Assembly (NCBI RefSeq): GCF_044389085.1
Contig: NZ_JBIRXP010000002.1
Span: 434,001-498,000, forward strand
DNA: 64,000 nucleotides
Direction of reading: 5' to 3'
Origin: Isoptericola sp044389085
GTDB taxonomy: Bacteria > Actinomycetota > Actinomycetes > Actinomycetales > Cellulomonadaceae
A program made the translations under genes and the position numbers. Position 1 is the stretch's first letter. Every line of letters begins with the position of its first letter. Below are positions 39,872-48,057 of the stretch, in pieces. The notes beneath the pieces are model-generated. The model did no database searches, was not told where the DNA came from, and saw only the letters and a list, made by a program, of their open reading frames with translations.

Positions 39872-40513
39872 ATGACGCACAAGCACGCCCGGGGATGGGC
39901 CGTGGCGCGGCCGTGGCCGGTGACGCTGCGCGAGGACGGGCCGGCGGGCGCGGTCGTGCTGCGCCCCCTGCGCCGCAAGGACGGCCCCGAGTGGCTGCGC
40001 CTGCGGTCCGCGAACGCGAGCTGGCTCGAGCCGTGGGAGGCGACGTCGCCGGGCGAGCGGCCCGCCGCGTCGACGTTCGGCGACTACCTGCGCGCGCTGT
40101 CCGCCCAGGCGCGCGCGGGCACCACGCTGCCGTTCGCCGTCGAGCTCGACGGGGCGCTCGTGGGCCAGCTGACCGTGTCCCAGATCGCTTACGGCTCCCT
40201 GTGCTCCGCCAGCGTCGGGTACTGGGTGTCGCGCGAGGTCGCGGGTCGGGGCGTCATCCCGACGGCCGTCGCGATGGCGGGCGACTACTGCCTCGCGGTG
40301 CTCGGTCTGCACCGCATCGAGATCAACATCCGCCCCGAGAACGCCCCGAGCCTGCGGGTCGTGGCGAAGCTCGGCTTCCGCGACGAGGGCGTGCGCGAAC
40401 GGTACCTGCACATCCAGGGCACCTGGCGCGACCACCGCACCTTCGCCCTCACGACGGAGGACGTGCCCGAGGGGCTCCTGGCCCGGTGGCAGCAGGTCCG
40501 CGACGGCGACTGA
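39872..40513 (+). CDS. GNAT N-acetyltransferase, RimJ-like
   Basis: A 213-residue acetyltransferase. VVLRPLRRKDGPEWLRLR begins the fold, the acetyl-CoA loop is in SREVAGRGVIPTAVAMAGDY, and IEINIRPENAPSLRVVAKLGFRDEG is typical of the RimJ/RimL group that acetylates protein N-termini. The ATG at 39872 has GAGGTGG upstream. It is divergent from the cyclo-ligase and precedes sepX, a gene order kept in many actinobacteria. Confidence 0.9.
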   Translation: MTHKHARGWAVARPWPVTLREDGPAGAVVLRPLRRKDGPEWLRLRSANASWLEPWEATSPGERPAASTFGDYLRALSAQARAGTTLPFAVELDGALVGQLTVSQIAYGSLCSASVGYWVSREVAGRGVIPTAVAMAGDYCLAVLGLHRIEINIRPENAPSLRVVAKLGFRDEGVRERYLHIQGTWRDHRTFALTTEDVPEGLLARWQQVRDGD

Positions 40514-40619
40514 TCCCGCAGGCGCTCAACCCGCCGCCGGACGGCTACGGCAGCCCGGACAACGGACACGCCGCGGCGGCGTGCGACCGCGTCGGAGCAC
40601 CGTCCCCTACCGTCAGGAC

Positions 40620-41981
40620 GTGGAAACGTCGGCGGCAGGACTCGCGGTGCTCGCGCTGTTCGTCCTGTGGCTGGGCTTCTGGGTGCCGCACCGGCTGCGG
40701 CACCGCCAGCAGCTGCTGGACGCGCGGGTGGACGACAGGTTCTCCGGCGGGCTCCGGGTGCTGGCGGTGGCCGGCGCGGGCGGCACGCGCGGGGTGACGA
40801 CGCCGACCGGCGGTGCGACTCCGCTGCTGGTGGCCAGCATGTCGTCGGAGGGCGGACGAGGGGAGCGACCGATGGGTCTGGACGACGACAGGGGCGCGTC
40901 GCGTGCCCTGACCGCCCCGCGTGCCGGGGAGCAGCTCGACCGGCCCCGGGAGTCCCGCCTCGCCCTGCTCGAGCAGCGTGCCGCGCGTGCGCGTCGTCGG
41001 CTCCTGCTCACCCTCCTCCTGCTGCTGCTGACGGTCGCCGGGTGGGTCGTCGTCGGGCTCGGCCTGGTGGGCTGGTACGCGGGGGCCGCGCCCACCGCGC
41101 TGCTCGTCGTCGTCCTGGTGCTGGGTCGTGTCGCGGTGCTGCAGGCCCGGCGGGCCGACGCCCGGTGGGTCGCGGAGCGCAAGGCGGCGCAGCGGCAGGC
41201 GACCGAGGCGCGCGCCCTCGCCAACGGCGGGCCGCACGCGCCGCGCAACCGTCCCCGGGTGACCGGGCACGCGGTGCGCCCGTCGGCGACGCACACCCAG
41301 CTCATCCCGCGCGTGGCGGCCCCGGCGGGCCAGCCCACCGCCCGCACCTCCGCGCGGACGACGCGACGCACGGAGCCCGCCTCCCCGCGCTCTCGTGCGA
41401 CGGTCCCCGCCGACGACGCCCGCGGCGACGAGAGCGCGGAGCCCGAGCCGGCCACGACCCACCGTGCCGCCCGTGGGTCGGAGCGCCTCGTCTTCGACGT
41501 GCGCGCCGACGAGCCGGCGGCGCCTCCGGAGCCCGTCGTGGTCGTGGATCCCGAGCCGGACGACGGCGGGGTGCCCGCCGGGCCGCCGCCCGTCGGGAGC
41601 GAGCCGTGGGAGCCCGTCCCCGTGCCCCTGCCCACCTACGTGACGAAGCCGGCCGCGCCCCGGCGAGACCCGCGGGCCCTCCCGGCCACGACCGCCGGAC
41701 GCGACACCGGTCGCGACACCGGGAGGGACGTCGGTCGCGCACGCCCGGTGACCGACGCGGGTCGTGGCGCCGCCCTGGCCGCGACGATGCGCGCGACGCT
41801 CGGGCCGACCGCCACCCCGGCGGGAGGCCCCGCCGCCGACCGTGCCCCGGGCACGCTGGACGCGGCGTCGACCCCGGACCGCGCGAGGGAGCTGACGGCG
41901 GGCGACGAGCCGCGCCCGCGCACCGAGACCCTCGGGCTGCCGCTGGACGAGATCCTCGCCCGGCGTCGGGCGGCGGGCTGA
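40620..41981 (+). CDS. SepX/GlpR-like divisome membrane protein
   Basis: A 453-residue protein. A membrane helix near the start (AGLAVLALFVLWLGFWVPHRLR) is followed by a basic cytoplasmic stretch, two more helices at about 127-150 and 155-175, and a 275-residue disordered Pro/Arg/Thr tail. The N-terminus and overall plan match the actinobacterial SepX/GlpR proteins that act with FtsZ rings in division. GTG at 40620 with TACCGT (40608-40613) 6 nt upstream. The position after the RimJ-like gene supports the call. Confidence 0.75.
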   Translation: METSAAGLAVLALFVLWLGFWVPHRLRHRQQLLDARVDDRFSGGLRVLAVAGAGGTRGVTTPTGGATPLLVASMSSEGGRGERPMGLDDDRGASRALTAPRAGEQLDRPRESRLALLEQRAARARRRLLLTLLLLLLTVAGWVVVGLGLVGWYAGAAPTALLVVVLVLGRVAVLQARRADARWVAERKAAQRQATEARALANGGPHAPRNRPRVTGHAVRPSATHTQLIPRVAAPAGQPTARTSARTTRRTEPASPRSRATVPADDARGDESAEPEPATTHRAARGSERLVFDVRADEPAAPPEPVVVVDPEPDDGGVPAGPPPVGSEPWEPVPVPLPTYVTKPAAPRRDPRALPATTAGRDTGRDTGRDVGRARPVTDAGRGAALAATMRATLGPTATPAGGPAADRAPGTLDAASTPDRARELTAGDEPRPRTETLGLPLDEILARRRAAG

Positions 41982-42031
41982 GCCGATTTGGCGACCTGCC
42001 GTGACGGGGTGCTAATGTTGGCACCGCTCTC

Positions 42032-42104
42032 GGGGCTATGGCGCAGTTGGTAGCGCGTCTCGTTCGCAATGAGAAGGTCGGGGGTTCGAATCCCCCTAGC
42101 TCCA
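42032..42104 (+). tRNA. tRNA-Ala (anticodon CGC)
   Basis: A 73-nt cloverleaf: acceptor GGGGCTA/TAGCTCC (one G-T), D-arm GCGC/GCGC, anticodon stem TCTCG/TGAGA (a G-T pair) with loop TTCGCAA (anticodon CGC, reads GCG), and T-arm GGGGG/CCCCC around TTCGAAT. No encoded CCA. TAATGT at 42013-42018 is a plausible -10. Confidence 0.95.
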
Positions 42105-42113
42105 CCGCAGGCC

Positions 42114-42144
42114 GAAGGCCGCCGCATCTGGTGCGGCGGCCTTC
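42114..42144 (+). terminator. Terminator after tRNA-Ala
   Basis: A 13-bp perfect stem (GAAGGCCGCCGCA / TGCGGCGGCCTTC) with a 5-nt loop, 9 nt after the tRNA. Confidence 0.85.
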
Positions 42145-42177
42145 GTCGTTCCCGGGCGCCTTCCGAACCGCCCCGGC

Positions 42178-42813
42178 TCACGCCGTGCGGCGCGAGAGCA
42201 GCGCCGCGACGAGGAAGCAGACGGCGCCGGCGAGCGTCCCGGCCTGGTCCCACCACGCGCTCAGGTATGTGCCGGTGGACGGTTCGACGTACGCCCCGAC
42301 GGCGGAGGCGGCGAACGCCACGGACCCGACGGCGTTGAGCCAGGTGCCGTGCCAGGTCCGCGCGTCCAGGTCCCACAGGTGCCCGCGGTCGCGGGTCGCG
42401 ACGATCGCGCACGCCGACGAGACGAGGAACGCGACCGAGCCGTACGCGTCGGGCTTCCAGCCCGCGCCGAGCAGGGTCGGTTCCGCGACGGCGGCCACCA
42501 GCGCCGCGGTCGTGCTGACGTTGAAGCAGACGGTGCCGGCGAGCTGCACCGCGGCGGCCCACCAGTCCCACCGGTCGGCGGGGTGCGTGCCGGCCCGGGG
42601 CGGCCGGCGGCCGCTGAGGCTCAGCTGGACGAACGCCGCCGCCGTGAAGAACACCGACCCGACGACGAACGTGACGCCCACGGCCACCGGCCCGACCGCG
42701 TCGGCGTACGGCGGGAGCGCACCGACGAGGAAGCACAGCGACCCGACGGCGAAGCCCCACGCCTCGCGGCGCAGGCGGCGGCGCGAGGCGGTGGTGCCGG
42801 CCGTCGTCGTCAC
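42178..42813 (-). CDS. YrhK-like multi-pass membrane protein with internal repeats
   Basis: A 211-residue protein with six hydrophobic helices, each opening with a G-S/T-x-x-F pattern: GSLCFLVGA, GSVFFTAAA, GTVCFNVST, GSVAFLVSS, GSVAFAASA, GAVCFLVAA. This fits repeated YrhK-type units. It starts at a GTG 19 nt after the glutamate decarboxylase stop, so it is the last gene of that operon. The function is unknown; a membrane stress role or a partner in GABA/proton handling are guesses. Confidence 0.75.
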   Translation of the reverse strand: MTTTAGTTASRRRLRREAWGFAVGSLCFLVGALPPYADAVGPVAVGVTFVVGSVFFTAAAFVQLSLSGRRPPRAGTHPADRWDWWAAAVQLAGTVCFNVSTTAALVAAVAEPTLLGAGWKPDAYGSVAFLVSSACAIVATRDRGHLWDLDARTWHGTWLNAVGSVAFAASAVGAYVEPSTGTYLSAWWDQAGTLAGAVCFLVAALLSRRTA

Positions 42814-42832
42814 GGGCCTGGGACCGTGGCCG

Positions 42833-44203
42833 TCAGTGGTGGAAGGCGGGCTGGCGGCCCTCGACCGGCATGGGCGAGGTGAGGCCGTCCAGCCATGCGG
42901 TCTCGGTCCGGATGTCGGCGAGCAGGTCGTCCGCGAGGTCGCGGCTCACCCCGTTGCGCACGACGATCCGCTGCACGGTGAGGTCGGCCAGGTCGTCCGG
43001 CATCGGGTAGGCGGGCACCAGCCAGCCCTTCATCCGCAGGCGGTCGGACAGGTGGTACAGGTCCCAGTTCTCGGTGTGCCCGGGCTTGAGCTGCCACGCG
43101 AACACGGGGATGTCGGACCCGTCGTTCCACAGGTCGAAGGCGCCGATGTCCGCGATGCCGTGCGCCAGGTACTTCGCCACGTCCTGGCACTCCTGCTGGA
43201 TCGCGGTGTACCCCTCCCGCCCCAGCCGCAGGAACTGGTAGTACTGCAGCAGCACCTGCGCCCCCGGCCGGGAGAAGTTGAGCGCCAGGGTGGGCATGTC
43301 ACCGCCCAGATAGCTCACGCGGAAGACGAGCTCCTCCGGCAGCGCGTCGAGCGTGCGCCACACCACCCAGCCCACGCCGGGGTAGACGAGGCCGTACTTG
43401 TGCCCCGAGGTGCTGATCGAGTGCACCCGCTCGAGCCGGAAGTCCCACTCGATCTCGGGCTGGATGAAGGGCGCGATCATCGCGCCCGACGCGCCGTCGA
43501 CGTGGATGGGCACGTCGTGCCCGGTCCGGGCCTGCAGGGCGTCCAGCGCGGCCGCGATCTCCTGCACGGGCTCGTACATGCCCGTGTAGGTCACGCCCAT
43601 GATCGCGACGACGCCGATCGTGTTCTCGTCGACGTACTGATCGACGGCGCTGCCGTCGAGGCACGGGTGCTCCGCGGTGATCGGCACGTAGCGGGCCTCG
43701 ACCTCGAAGTAGTTGCAGAACTTCTCCCAGCACACCTGCACGGCCGAGCTCATGACCAGGTTCGGCCGCTCGGTCGGCTTCCCCGCCGCGCGCCGCGCCA
43801 GCTGCCACCGGCGCTTCAGCGCGAGCCCGCCGAGCATGCACGCCTCGGACGACCCGACCGTCGACGTGCCGATGCAGTCGGTCACGTCCGGCACGTTCCA
43901 CAGCGAGCCGAGGATCCGCCAGCAGTTCTCCTCGATCGCGGCCGTGCGCGGGTACTCGTCCTTGTCGACCATGTTCTTGTCGTAGACCTCGGCGTACAGG
44001 CGGTCCGCCTCGTCGCCCATCCACGTCGCCACGAACGTGGCGAGGTTCAGGCGCGAGTTGCCGTCGAGCATCACCTCGTCGTGCACGAGCTGGTAGGCCG
44101 ACGTCGGCTCCATCTCGGACTCGGGCAGCGCGAGCCGTGGCGTCACGGACCGCACCGCGTCTCGGGTGTAGGTGGGTCGCAGCACGTGCCGTTCCTCGGA
44201 CAT
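42833..44203 (-). CDS. Glutamate decarboxylase
   Basis: A 456-residue PLP enzyme that turns glutamate into GABA and CO2, using up a proton. TSTVGSSEACMLGGLALKRRW binds the cofactor phosphate, Asp236 (HVDGASG) the pyridine ring, and Lys269 (STSGHKYG) is the Schiff base. The protein ends in AFHH, a His-rich tip in the place where pH-sensing GadB enzymes have theirs. GGGAGGAA lies upstream of the ATG. No GABA antiporter gene is in the operon. It is the fourth of five co-directional genes behind a palindromic operator at 45537. Confidence 0.95.
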   Translation of the reverse strand: MSEERHVLRPTYTRDAVRSVTPRLALPESEMEPTSAYQLVHDEVMLDGNSRLNLATFVATWMGDEADRLYAEVYDKNMVDKDEYPRTAAIEENCWRILGSLWNVPDVTDCIGTSTVGSSEACMLGGLALKRRWQLARRAAGKPTERPNLVMSSAVQVCWEKFCNYFEVEARYVPITAEHPCLDGSAVDQYVDENTIGVVAIMGVTYTGMYEPVQEIAAALDALQARTGHDVPIHVDGASGAMIAPFIQPEIEWDFRLERVHSISTSGHKYGLVYPGVGWVVWRTLDALPEELVFRVSYLGGDMPTLALNFSRPGAQVLLQYYQFLRLGREGYTAIQQECQDVAKYLAHGIADIGAFDLWNDGSDIPVFAWQLKPGHTENWDLYHLSDRLRMKGWLVPAYPMPDDLADLTVQRIVVRNGVSRDLADDLLADIRTETAWLDGLTSPMPVEGRQPAFHH

Positions 44204-44220
44204 CCCGGTTCCTCCCGTGC

Positions 44221-44598
44221 TCAGTAGATGACGCCGGCCTTGAGGGCGGCGTACTCGCGCTCGTCGATCGCCCCGGCGTCGAGCAGCGCCTTCGCCTGGG
44301 AGATCTGGGCCGTGGGGTCGGTGCGTGCCGCGTCGCGCAGCGCGGCGTCGGTGGCCGCCCGGTCGTGGGCGTGCCGCTCCGCGTGCCGCTCGGCCATCCC
44401 GTGGCCGCGGGCGATCAGGTACACCAGCGCCGAGACGAACGGGACGACGACGAGCGCGACCAGCCAGAGCGCCTTCCACCAGCCGCTGAGGTCCCGGTCG
44501 CGGAAGAGGTCGGCGACGATGTGCACGAACATCACCAGGTAGGCGACCAGGAAGAAGCACCAGAACAGGAACCAGAACCACTCCATGAAGCTGTCCAT
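44221..44598 (-). CDS. Membrane protein with PLDc_N and SHOCT domains
   Basis: A 125-residue protein. Two membrane helices (about 8-30 and 40-62), with the polar turn DLFRDRDLSGWWKALW between them, match the PLDc_N unit. A linker and a C-terminal SHOCT motif (ISQAKALLDAGAIDEREYAALKAGVI) follow. SHOCT domains are thought to mediate oligomerisation. It lies 17 nt upstream of the glutamate decarboxylase gene in the same operon. Confidence 0.85.
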   Translation of the reverse strand: MDSFMEWFWFLFWCFFLVAYLVMFVHIVADLFRDRDLSGWWKALWLVALVVVPFVSALVYLIARGHGMAERHAERHAHDRAATDAALRDAARTDPTAQISQAKALLDAGAIDEREYAALKAGVIY

Positions 44599-44652
44599 GC
44601 TGATCGCCTCGGTCTCTCGTGCGTCGTGCCCTGGGGTGTCCGCCGGCCACCG

Positions 44653-44958
44653 TCAGCCGGCGAGGATCTGCGCCTTCTGCGCCTCGAACTCGGCGGGGCT
44701 GAGCACACCCTGGTCGCGCAGCGCCGCCAGCTGCGTGAGCTGTTCGATGCGGGCGTCCGTGCTGGTCGCGGCCGCCGGAGGGGCGGGCTGTGCTGGTGGC
44801 GGGGGCGCGTACTGGGGCTGAGGTGCGTACGCGGGCTCGCGCGCGGCCTCCTGGTTGGCCCAGCGACCGGCCTGACGCCGTGAGACGCGGTTCGAGACGG
44901 CCGTGGCCGTGCCGGCGATGACGGCGGTGCGAGCGACGCCGCGAAGCAGTCCGGGCAC
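44653..44958 (-). CDS. SHOCT-domain protein
   Basis: A 101-residue protein. The N-terminus (GLLRGVARTAVIAGTATAVSNRVSRR) could be a short membrane or amphipathic helix. A Pro/Ala/Tyr linker follows, then the SHOCT motif (IEQLTQLAALRDQGVLSPAEFEAQKAQIL). GTG start at 44958 with GGAGAGAGGAG upstream. It is 26 nt after the DUF6325 gene. Commonly found beside DUF6325 genes in actinobacteria. Confidence 0.85.
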   Translation of the reverse strand: MPGLLRGVARTAVIAGTATAVSNRVSRRQAGRWANQEAAREPAYAPQPQYAPPPPAQPAPPAAATSTDARIEQLTQLAALRDQGVLSPAEFEAQKAQILAG

Positions 44959-44984
44959 GAGTTTCTCCTCTCTCCGGGCCGGCG

Positions 44985-45461
44985 TCAGACGCCGGCCTCG
45001 TCGGCGTCCAGGGACGCGAGCAGCGCCTGGACGGGGATGCGGCCGCTCGCGACGAGCTGCGCGCCGTTGCGCCGCAGCGCCGTCGCGAACGGTGCCGCCC
45101 ACGTGTTCTCGTAGACGAGCACCACCGCGGTCCGGCCGGGCTCGACCACGCCCGCGGCCTCGGCCAGGTCGTCGTCCCCGAGCAGCCCCGAGCGGGCCCC
45201 CGCGAACACGGCGAGGCCGGCCGAGCCGTCGTCGAGCTCCTCGAGCCCGATCGCGGCGACGCTCCCGTCGTCCTCCCGGCGGACGACGACGAGGTCGAGC
45301 ACGCGGACGATCCCACGGTCGACCAGGTCGACGAGGTGCGGGAACGCCGCGTCCCCCGTCGCGCGGTCCGTCGGGAGCTCGACGACGAGATAGTCGATCG
45401 GCCCGCTCTCCTCGAGGGCGCCGAGCGCGTCGCGCTCCCGGGCGCTGAGTTCCTGCGTCAT
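44985..45461 (-). CDS. DUF6325 (DUF1269-like) protein
   Basis: A 158-residue soluble protein beginning SGPIDYLVVELP (about 19-30), with LVDLVDRGIVRVLDLVVVRRE and a VLVYENTWAAPFATALRRNGAQLV segment, the usual DUF6325 pattern. The ferredoxin-like fold and function are unproven. It is the first gene of the five-gene operon (DUF6325, SHOCT, SHOCT, glutamate decarboxylase, YrhK-like), with the LuxR-type box 75 nt upstream. Confidence 0.85.
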   Translation of the reverse strand: MTQELSARERDALGALEESGPIDYLVVELPTDRATGDAAFPHLVDLVDRGIVRVLDLVVVRREDDGSVAAIGLEELDDGSAGLAVFAGARSGLLGDDDLAEAAGVVEPGRTAVVLVYENTWAAPFATALRRNGAQLVASGRIPVQALLASLDADEAGV

Positions 45462-45508
45462 CGTCGTCCTCCCGTGCCCGGCCCGCGCCGTCCGTGGGCC
45501 CCGGTCCC

Positions 45509-45553
45509 AGCGTCGCGCGCGGGCCGCGACGCGTCCTCACGCAGAACGCGTGA
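45509..45553 (-). promoter_or_regulatory. LuxR-type box 1 and promoter of the glutamate decarboxylase operon
   Basis: TCACGCAGAACGCGTGA at 45537-45553 is a perfect 6-bp inverted repeat with a 5-nt centre. On the minus strand it is followed after 22 nt by a -10-like GACGCT (complement of 45509-45514). Two related boxes are at 48034 and 50757. Confidence 0.7.
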
Positions 45554-45594
45554 AGTGCGCCGGACCACCGGGCGTGACGGCGCGCGGTCCGAGG

Positions 45595-47955
45595 TCACGA
45601 CGCCGGCCCCGCCGGCGCGAGGTACTCGACGTGCACCGCGTCGATGCGCCCGTCGAGCGCGAACGGCATCCGGTCCGCGTACGCGCGCGAGACGGCGCCG
45701 CCGTACGCCCGGCCGACGTCGAGGCAGTCGTTGGCCGAGAAGAGCAGCGGCGCGCTCACGGGCACGGTGCCCGACCCGACCTCCTCCCCGTCCACCCGCA
45801 GCACCACGCGCAGGGGCCCGGCGGGCTTCGGCTCCACGTACGTCGTGGTGACCTCGATGGTGTGGTCCCCGGCGGCCACGGGGGTCGCGGAACGCACGAC
45901 GGTGCGCTGCACGAGGAAGAGGTTGTACTCGTAGACCAGGACGCCGTCGAGCAGGAAGCAGGTGAGGCCGCCGCCCGCGCCGCCGAGCTTGTAGAGGACG
46001 CCGTCGGCGCCGTCGGGCAGGGAGACCGTCATCGCCACCGTGCTGGGCTTGTTGCCGAGCGCCGGCGCGCAGAACTCCGGCACGCGCACGGTGTCCCCGG
46101 AGAGGTCCCAGGCGCTGTACGGCGGGGAGATGCGGTCCTCGGGGTGCAGCACGGGCACCCACAGCCCGCCGCCGACGGGGAGCGCGTCGTTGCGGGCCGC
46201 CTCGATCGCGAAGAGCTCCTTGAGCTCGGCGAGCCGGTCGGGGTGCTCGGCCGCGAGGTCGTGCGCCTGGCTCCAGTCGGTGTCGAGGTGGTAGAGCTCC
46301 CACCGGTCCTGGTCGGGGGTCCAGGTGCGGATCCCGGGTGGCGTGCCGGGCACCCACGGCAGGCGCGGGCCGGTCGCGGACGCCATCCACCCGTCCGCGT
46401 AGACGGAGCGGCTGCCCATGATCTCGAAGTACTGGGTGCGGTGGCGGCCCTCGGCCGCCGGGTCGTCGAGCGAGTAGGCGAAGCTGGTGCCGTCGATCGG
46501 GTCCTGCGGCACACCGGACACGGTGTCCGGGTGGGAGATGCCGAGGATCTCGTACAGGGTCGGCACGAGGTCGACGACGTGGTGGAACTGCGTGCGCGGC
46601 ACCGGGTCGGGCTCGATGCGGCCGGGCCAGCTCACGAACATCGGGTTGCGGGTGCCGCCCAGGTGCGACGCCAGCAGCTTCATGCCCTGGTAGGGCGACG
46701 AGCCCGCCCACGCCCACGCGGCGTGGTACTGGTTGTCGGTCGCGGGGCTCCCGAGGACGTCGAGCCCGCCGAGCTCCTCCAGCGCCGCGATGTGCTGGTC
46801 CACGGTCGTGGGGATGCCGTTCTGCGCGAGCAGCTCGCTGATCGTGCCGTTCTGCCCCTCGCCGGACGAGCCGTTGTCGCCCCAGATGTAGACGACGATC
46901 GTGTCGTCGCCGTAGCCGAGGCGCTCGACCTCGTCCAGCAGCCGCCCGGCCTGCACGTCCGCGTGCTCGCCGAACCCGGCCGCCACCTCCATCAGGCGGG
47001 CCTGGAACGCCTTCTGGTCGGCGGGGATGTCGTCCCACGCGGCGAGGCTCTCGGGGCGCGGCGTCAGCTCGGCGTCCTGCGGCACCCAGCCGGCGGCCTT
47101 CGCGCCCTTCAGCGCCCGCTCGCGGTAGACGTCCCACCCGTCGTCGAAGGCCCCGGCGTACCGGTCGGCCCACTCCTTCATGATGTGGTGCGGGCCGTGC
47201 AGGGCGCCCGTGGCCCAGTAGACGAAGAACGGCTTGTCCGGCGCGTTCGCCTTGTGGTCGCGCAGCCAACGCATCGCGTCGTCGGCGATGTCCTCGCTGA
47301 GGTGGTACCCCTCCTCGGGGGACCGCGGGGGGCGGACCGGCGTCGTGTTGCGCACGAGGTGCGGCTCGTACTGGGACGCCTCCCCGGCGAGGAAGCCGTA
47401 GAAGTACTCGAAGCCGTAGCCGGTGGGCCACCGGTCGAACGGCCCGGCCGCCGTGGTCTCCTCCGCCGGCGTGTTGTGCCACTTGCCCCACGCGCCCGTC
47501 GAGTAGCCGTACTGGCGCAGCACCTCAGCGACCGTCGCGCTGCTCTTCGGGATGTGCCCGGAGTAGCCGTCCCAGTCGTTCGCCAGCTCGGCGATCTGCC
47601 CGTTGCCCACCCGGTGGTGGTTGCGCCCGGTGAGGAGCGACGCGCGGGTGGGGGAGCACATCGCCGTCGTGTGGAAACGGTTGTAGCCCACGCCGTCCGC
47701 CCGGACGCGGTCGAGCGTCGGGGTCTGCACGGCGCCGCCGAGCGTCGTCGGCAGGGCCGGTCCGGCGTCGTCGATGAGGATGACGACCACGTTGGGGGCG
47801 TCGTCGGGCAGCCGGCGCTCGGGCGGCCGCGGCGAGTACGTCGACTCCCCGATCGTGCGGCCCGCGACGCTGCCGGACCGCCGCGGCGGGAAGGGCAGGG
47901 ACCGTTCCGTCGGCAGCGGCGGGCCGACGACCGACGGGCGTGTGCGGTGAGCCAT
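45595..47955 (-). CDS. Type I sulfatase (arylsulfatase family)
   Basis: A 786-residue formylglycine-dependent sulfatase. Metal-binding VVVILIDDAG is at about 56-65, the signature C-S-P-T-R with Cys100 to be oxidised to formylglycine, GKWHNT further on, and YIWGDNGSSGEG with the later metal ligands. About 200 C-terminal residues form a beta-rich domain (GVLYKLGGAGGGLTCFLLDG). No signal peptide is seen, so it may be cytoplasmic. The ATG at 47955 has AGGAGGG upstream; box 2 of the LuxR-type palindrome lies 78 nt upstream. Confidence 0.92.
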   Translation of the reverse strand: MAHRTRPSVVGPPLPTERSLPFPPRRSGSVAGRTIGESTYSPRPPERRLPDDAPNVVVILIDDAGPALPTTLGGAVQTPTLDRVRADGVGYNRFHTTAMCSPTRASLLTGRNHHRVGNGQIAELANDWDGYSGHIPKSSATVAEVLRQYGYSTGAWGKWHNTPAEETTAAGPFDRWPTGYGFEYFYGFLAGEASQYEPHLVRNTTPVRPPRSPEEGYHLSEDIADDAMRWLRDHKANAPDKPFFVYWATGALHGPHHIMKEWADRYAGAFDDGWDVYRERALKGAKAAGWVPQDAELTPRPESLAAWDDIPADQKAFQARLMEVAAGFGEHADVQAGRLLDEVERLGYGDDTIVVYIWGDNGSSGEGQNGTISELLAQNGIPTTVDQHIAALEELGGLDVLGSPATDNQYHAAWAWAGSSPYQGMKLLASHLGGTRNPMFVSWPGRIEPDPVPRTQFHHVVDLVPTLYEILGISHPDTVSGVPQDPIDGTSFAYSLDDPAAEGRHRTQYFEIMGSRSVYADGWMASATGPRLPWVPGTPPGIRTWTPDQDRWELYHLDTDWSQAHDLAAEHPDRLAELKELFAIEAARNDALPVGGGLWVPVLHPEDRISPPYSAWDLSGDTVRVPEFCAPALGNKPSTVAMTVSLPDGADGVLYKLGGAGGGLTCFLLDGVLVYEYNLFLVQRTVVRSATPVAAGDHTIEVTTTYVEPKPAGPLRVVLRVDGEEVGSGTVPVSAPLLFSANDCLDVGRAYGGAVSRAYADRMPFALDGRIDAVHVEYLAPAGPAS

Positions 47956-48004
47956 GGTCACCCTCCTGGGGCGGTCGGCCGCGGGGCGGTCCGGCGGCAC
48001 GACG

Positions 48005-48050
48005 ACCGTAGGGCGGGGGCCCGCGGCCGGGCATCACGCAGATCGCGCGA
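48005..48050 (-). promoter_or_regulatory. LuxR-type box 2 and promoter of the sulfatase gene
   Basis: TCACGCAGATCGCGCGA at 48034-48050 (one mismatch between arms), followed on the minus strand after 23 nt by TACGGT (complement of 48005-48010). Same layout as at 45509-45553. Confidence 0.7.
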
Positions 48051-48057
48051 ACGCCGC

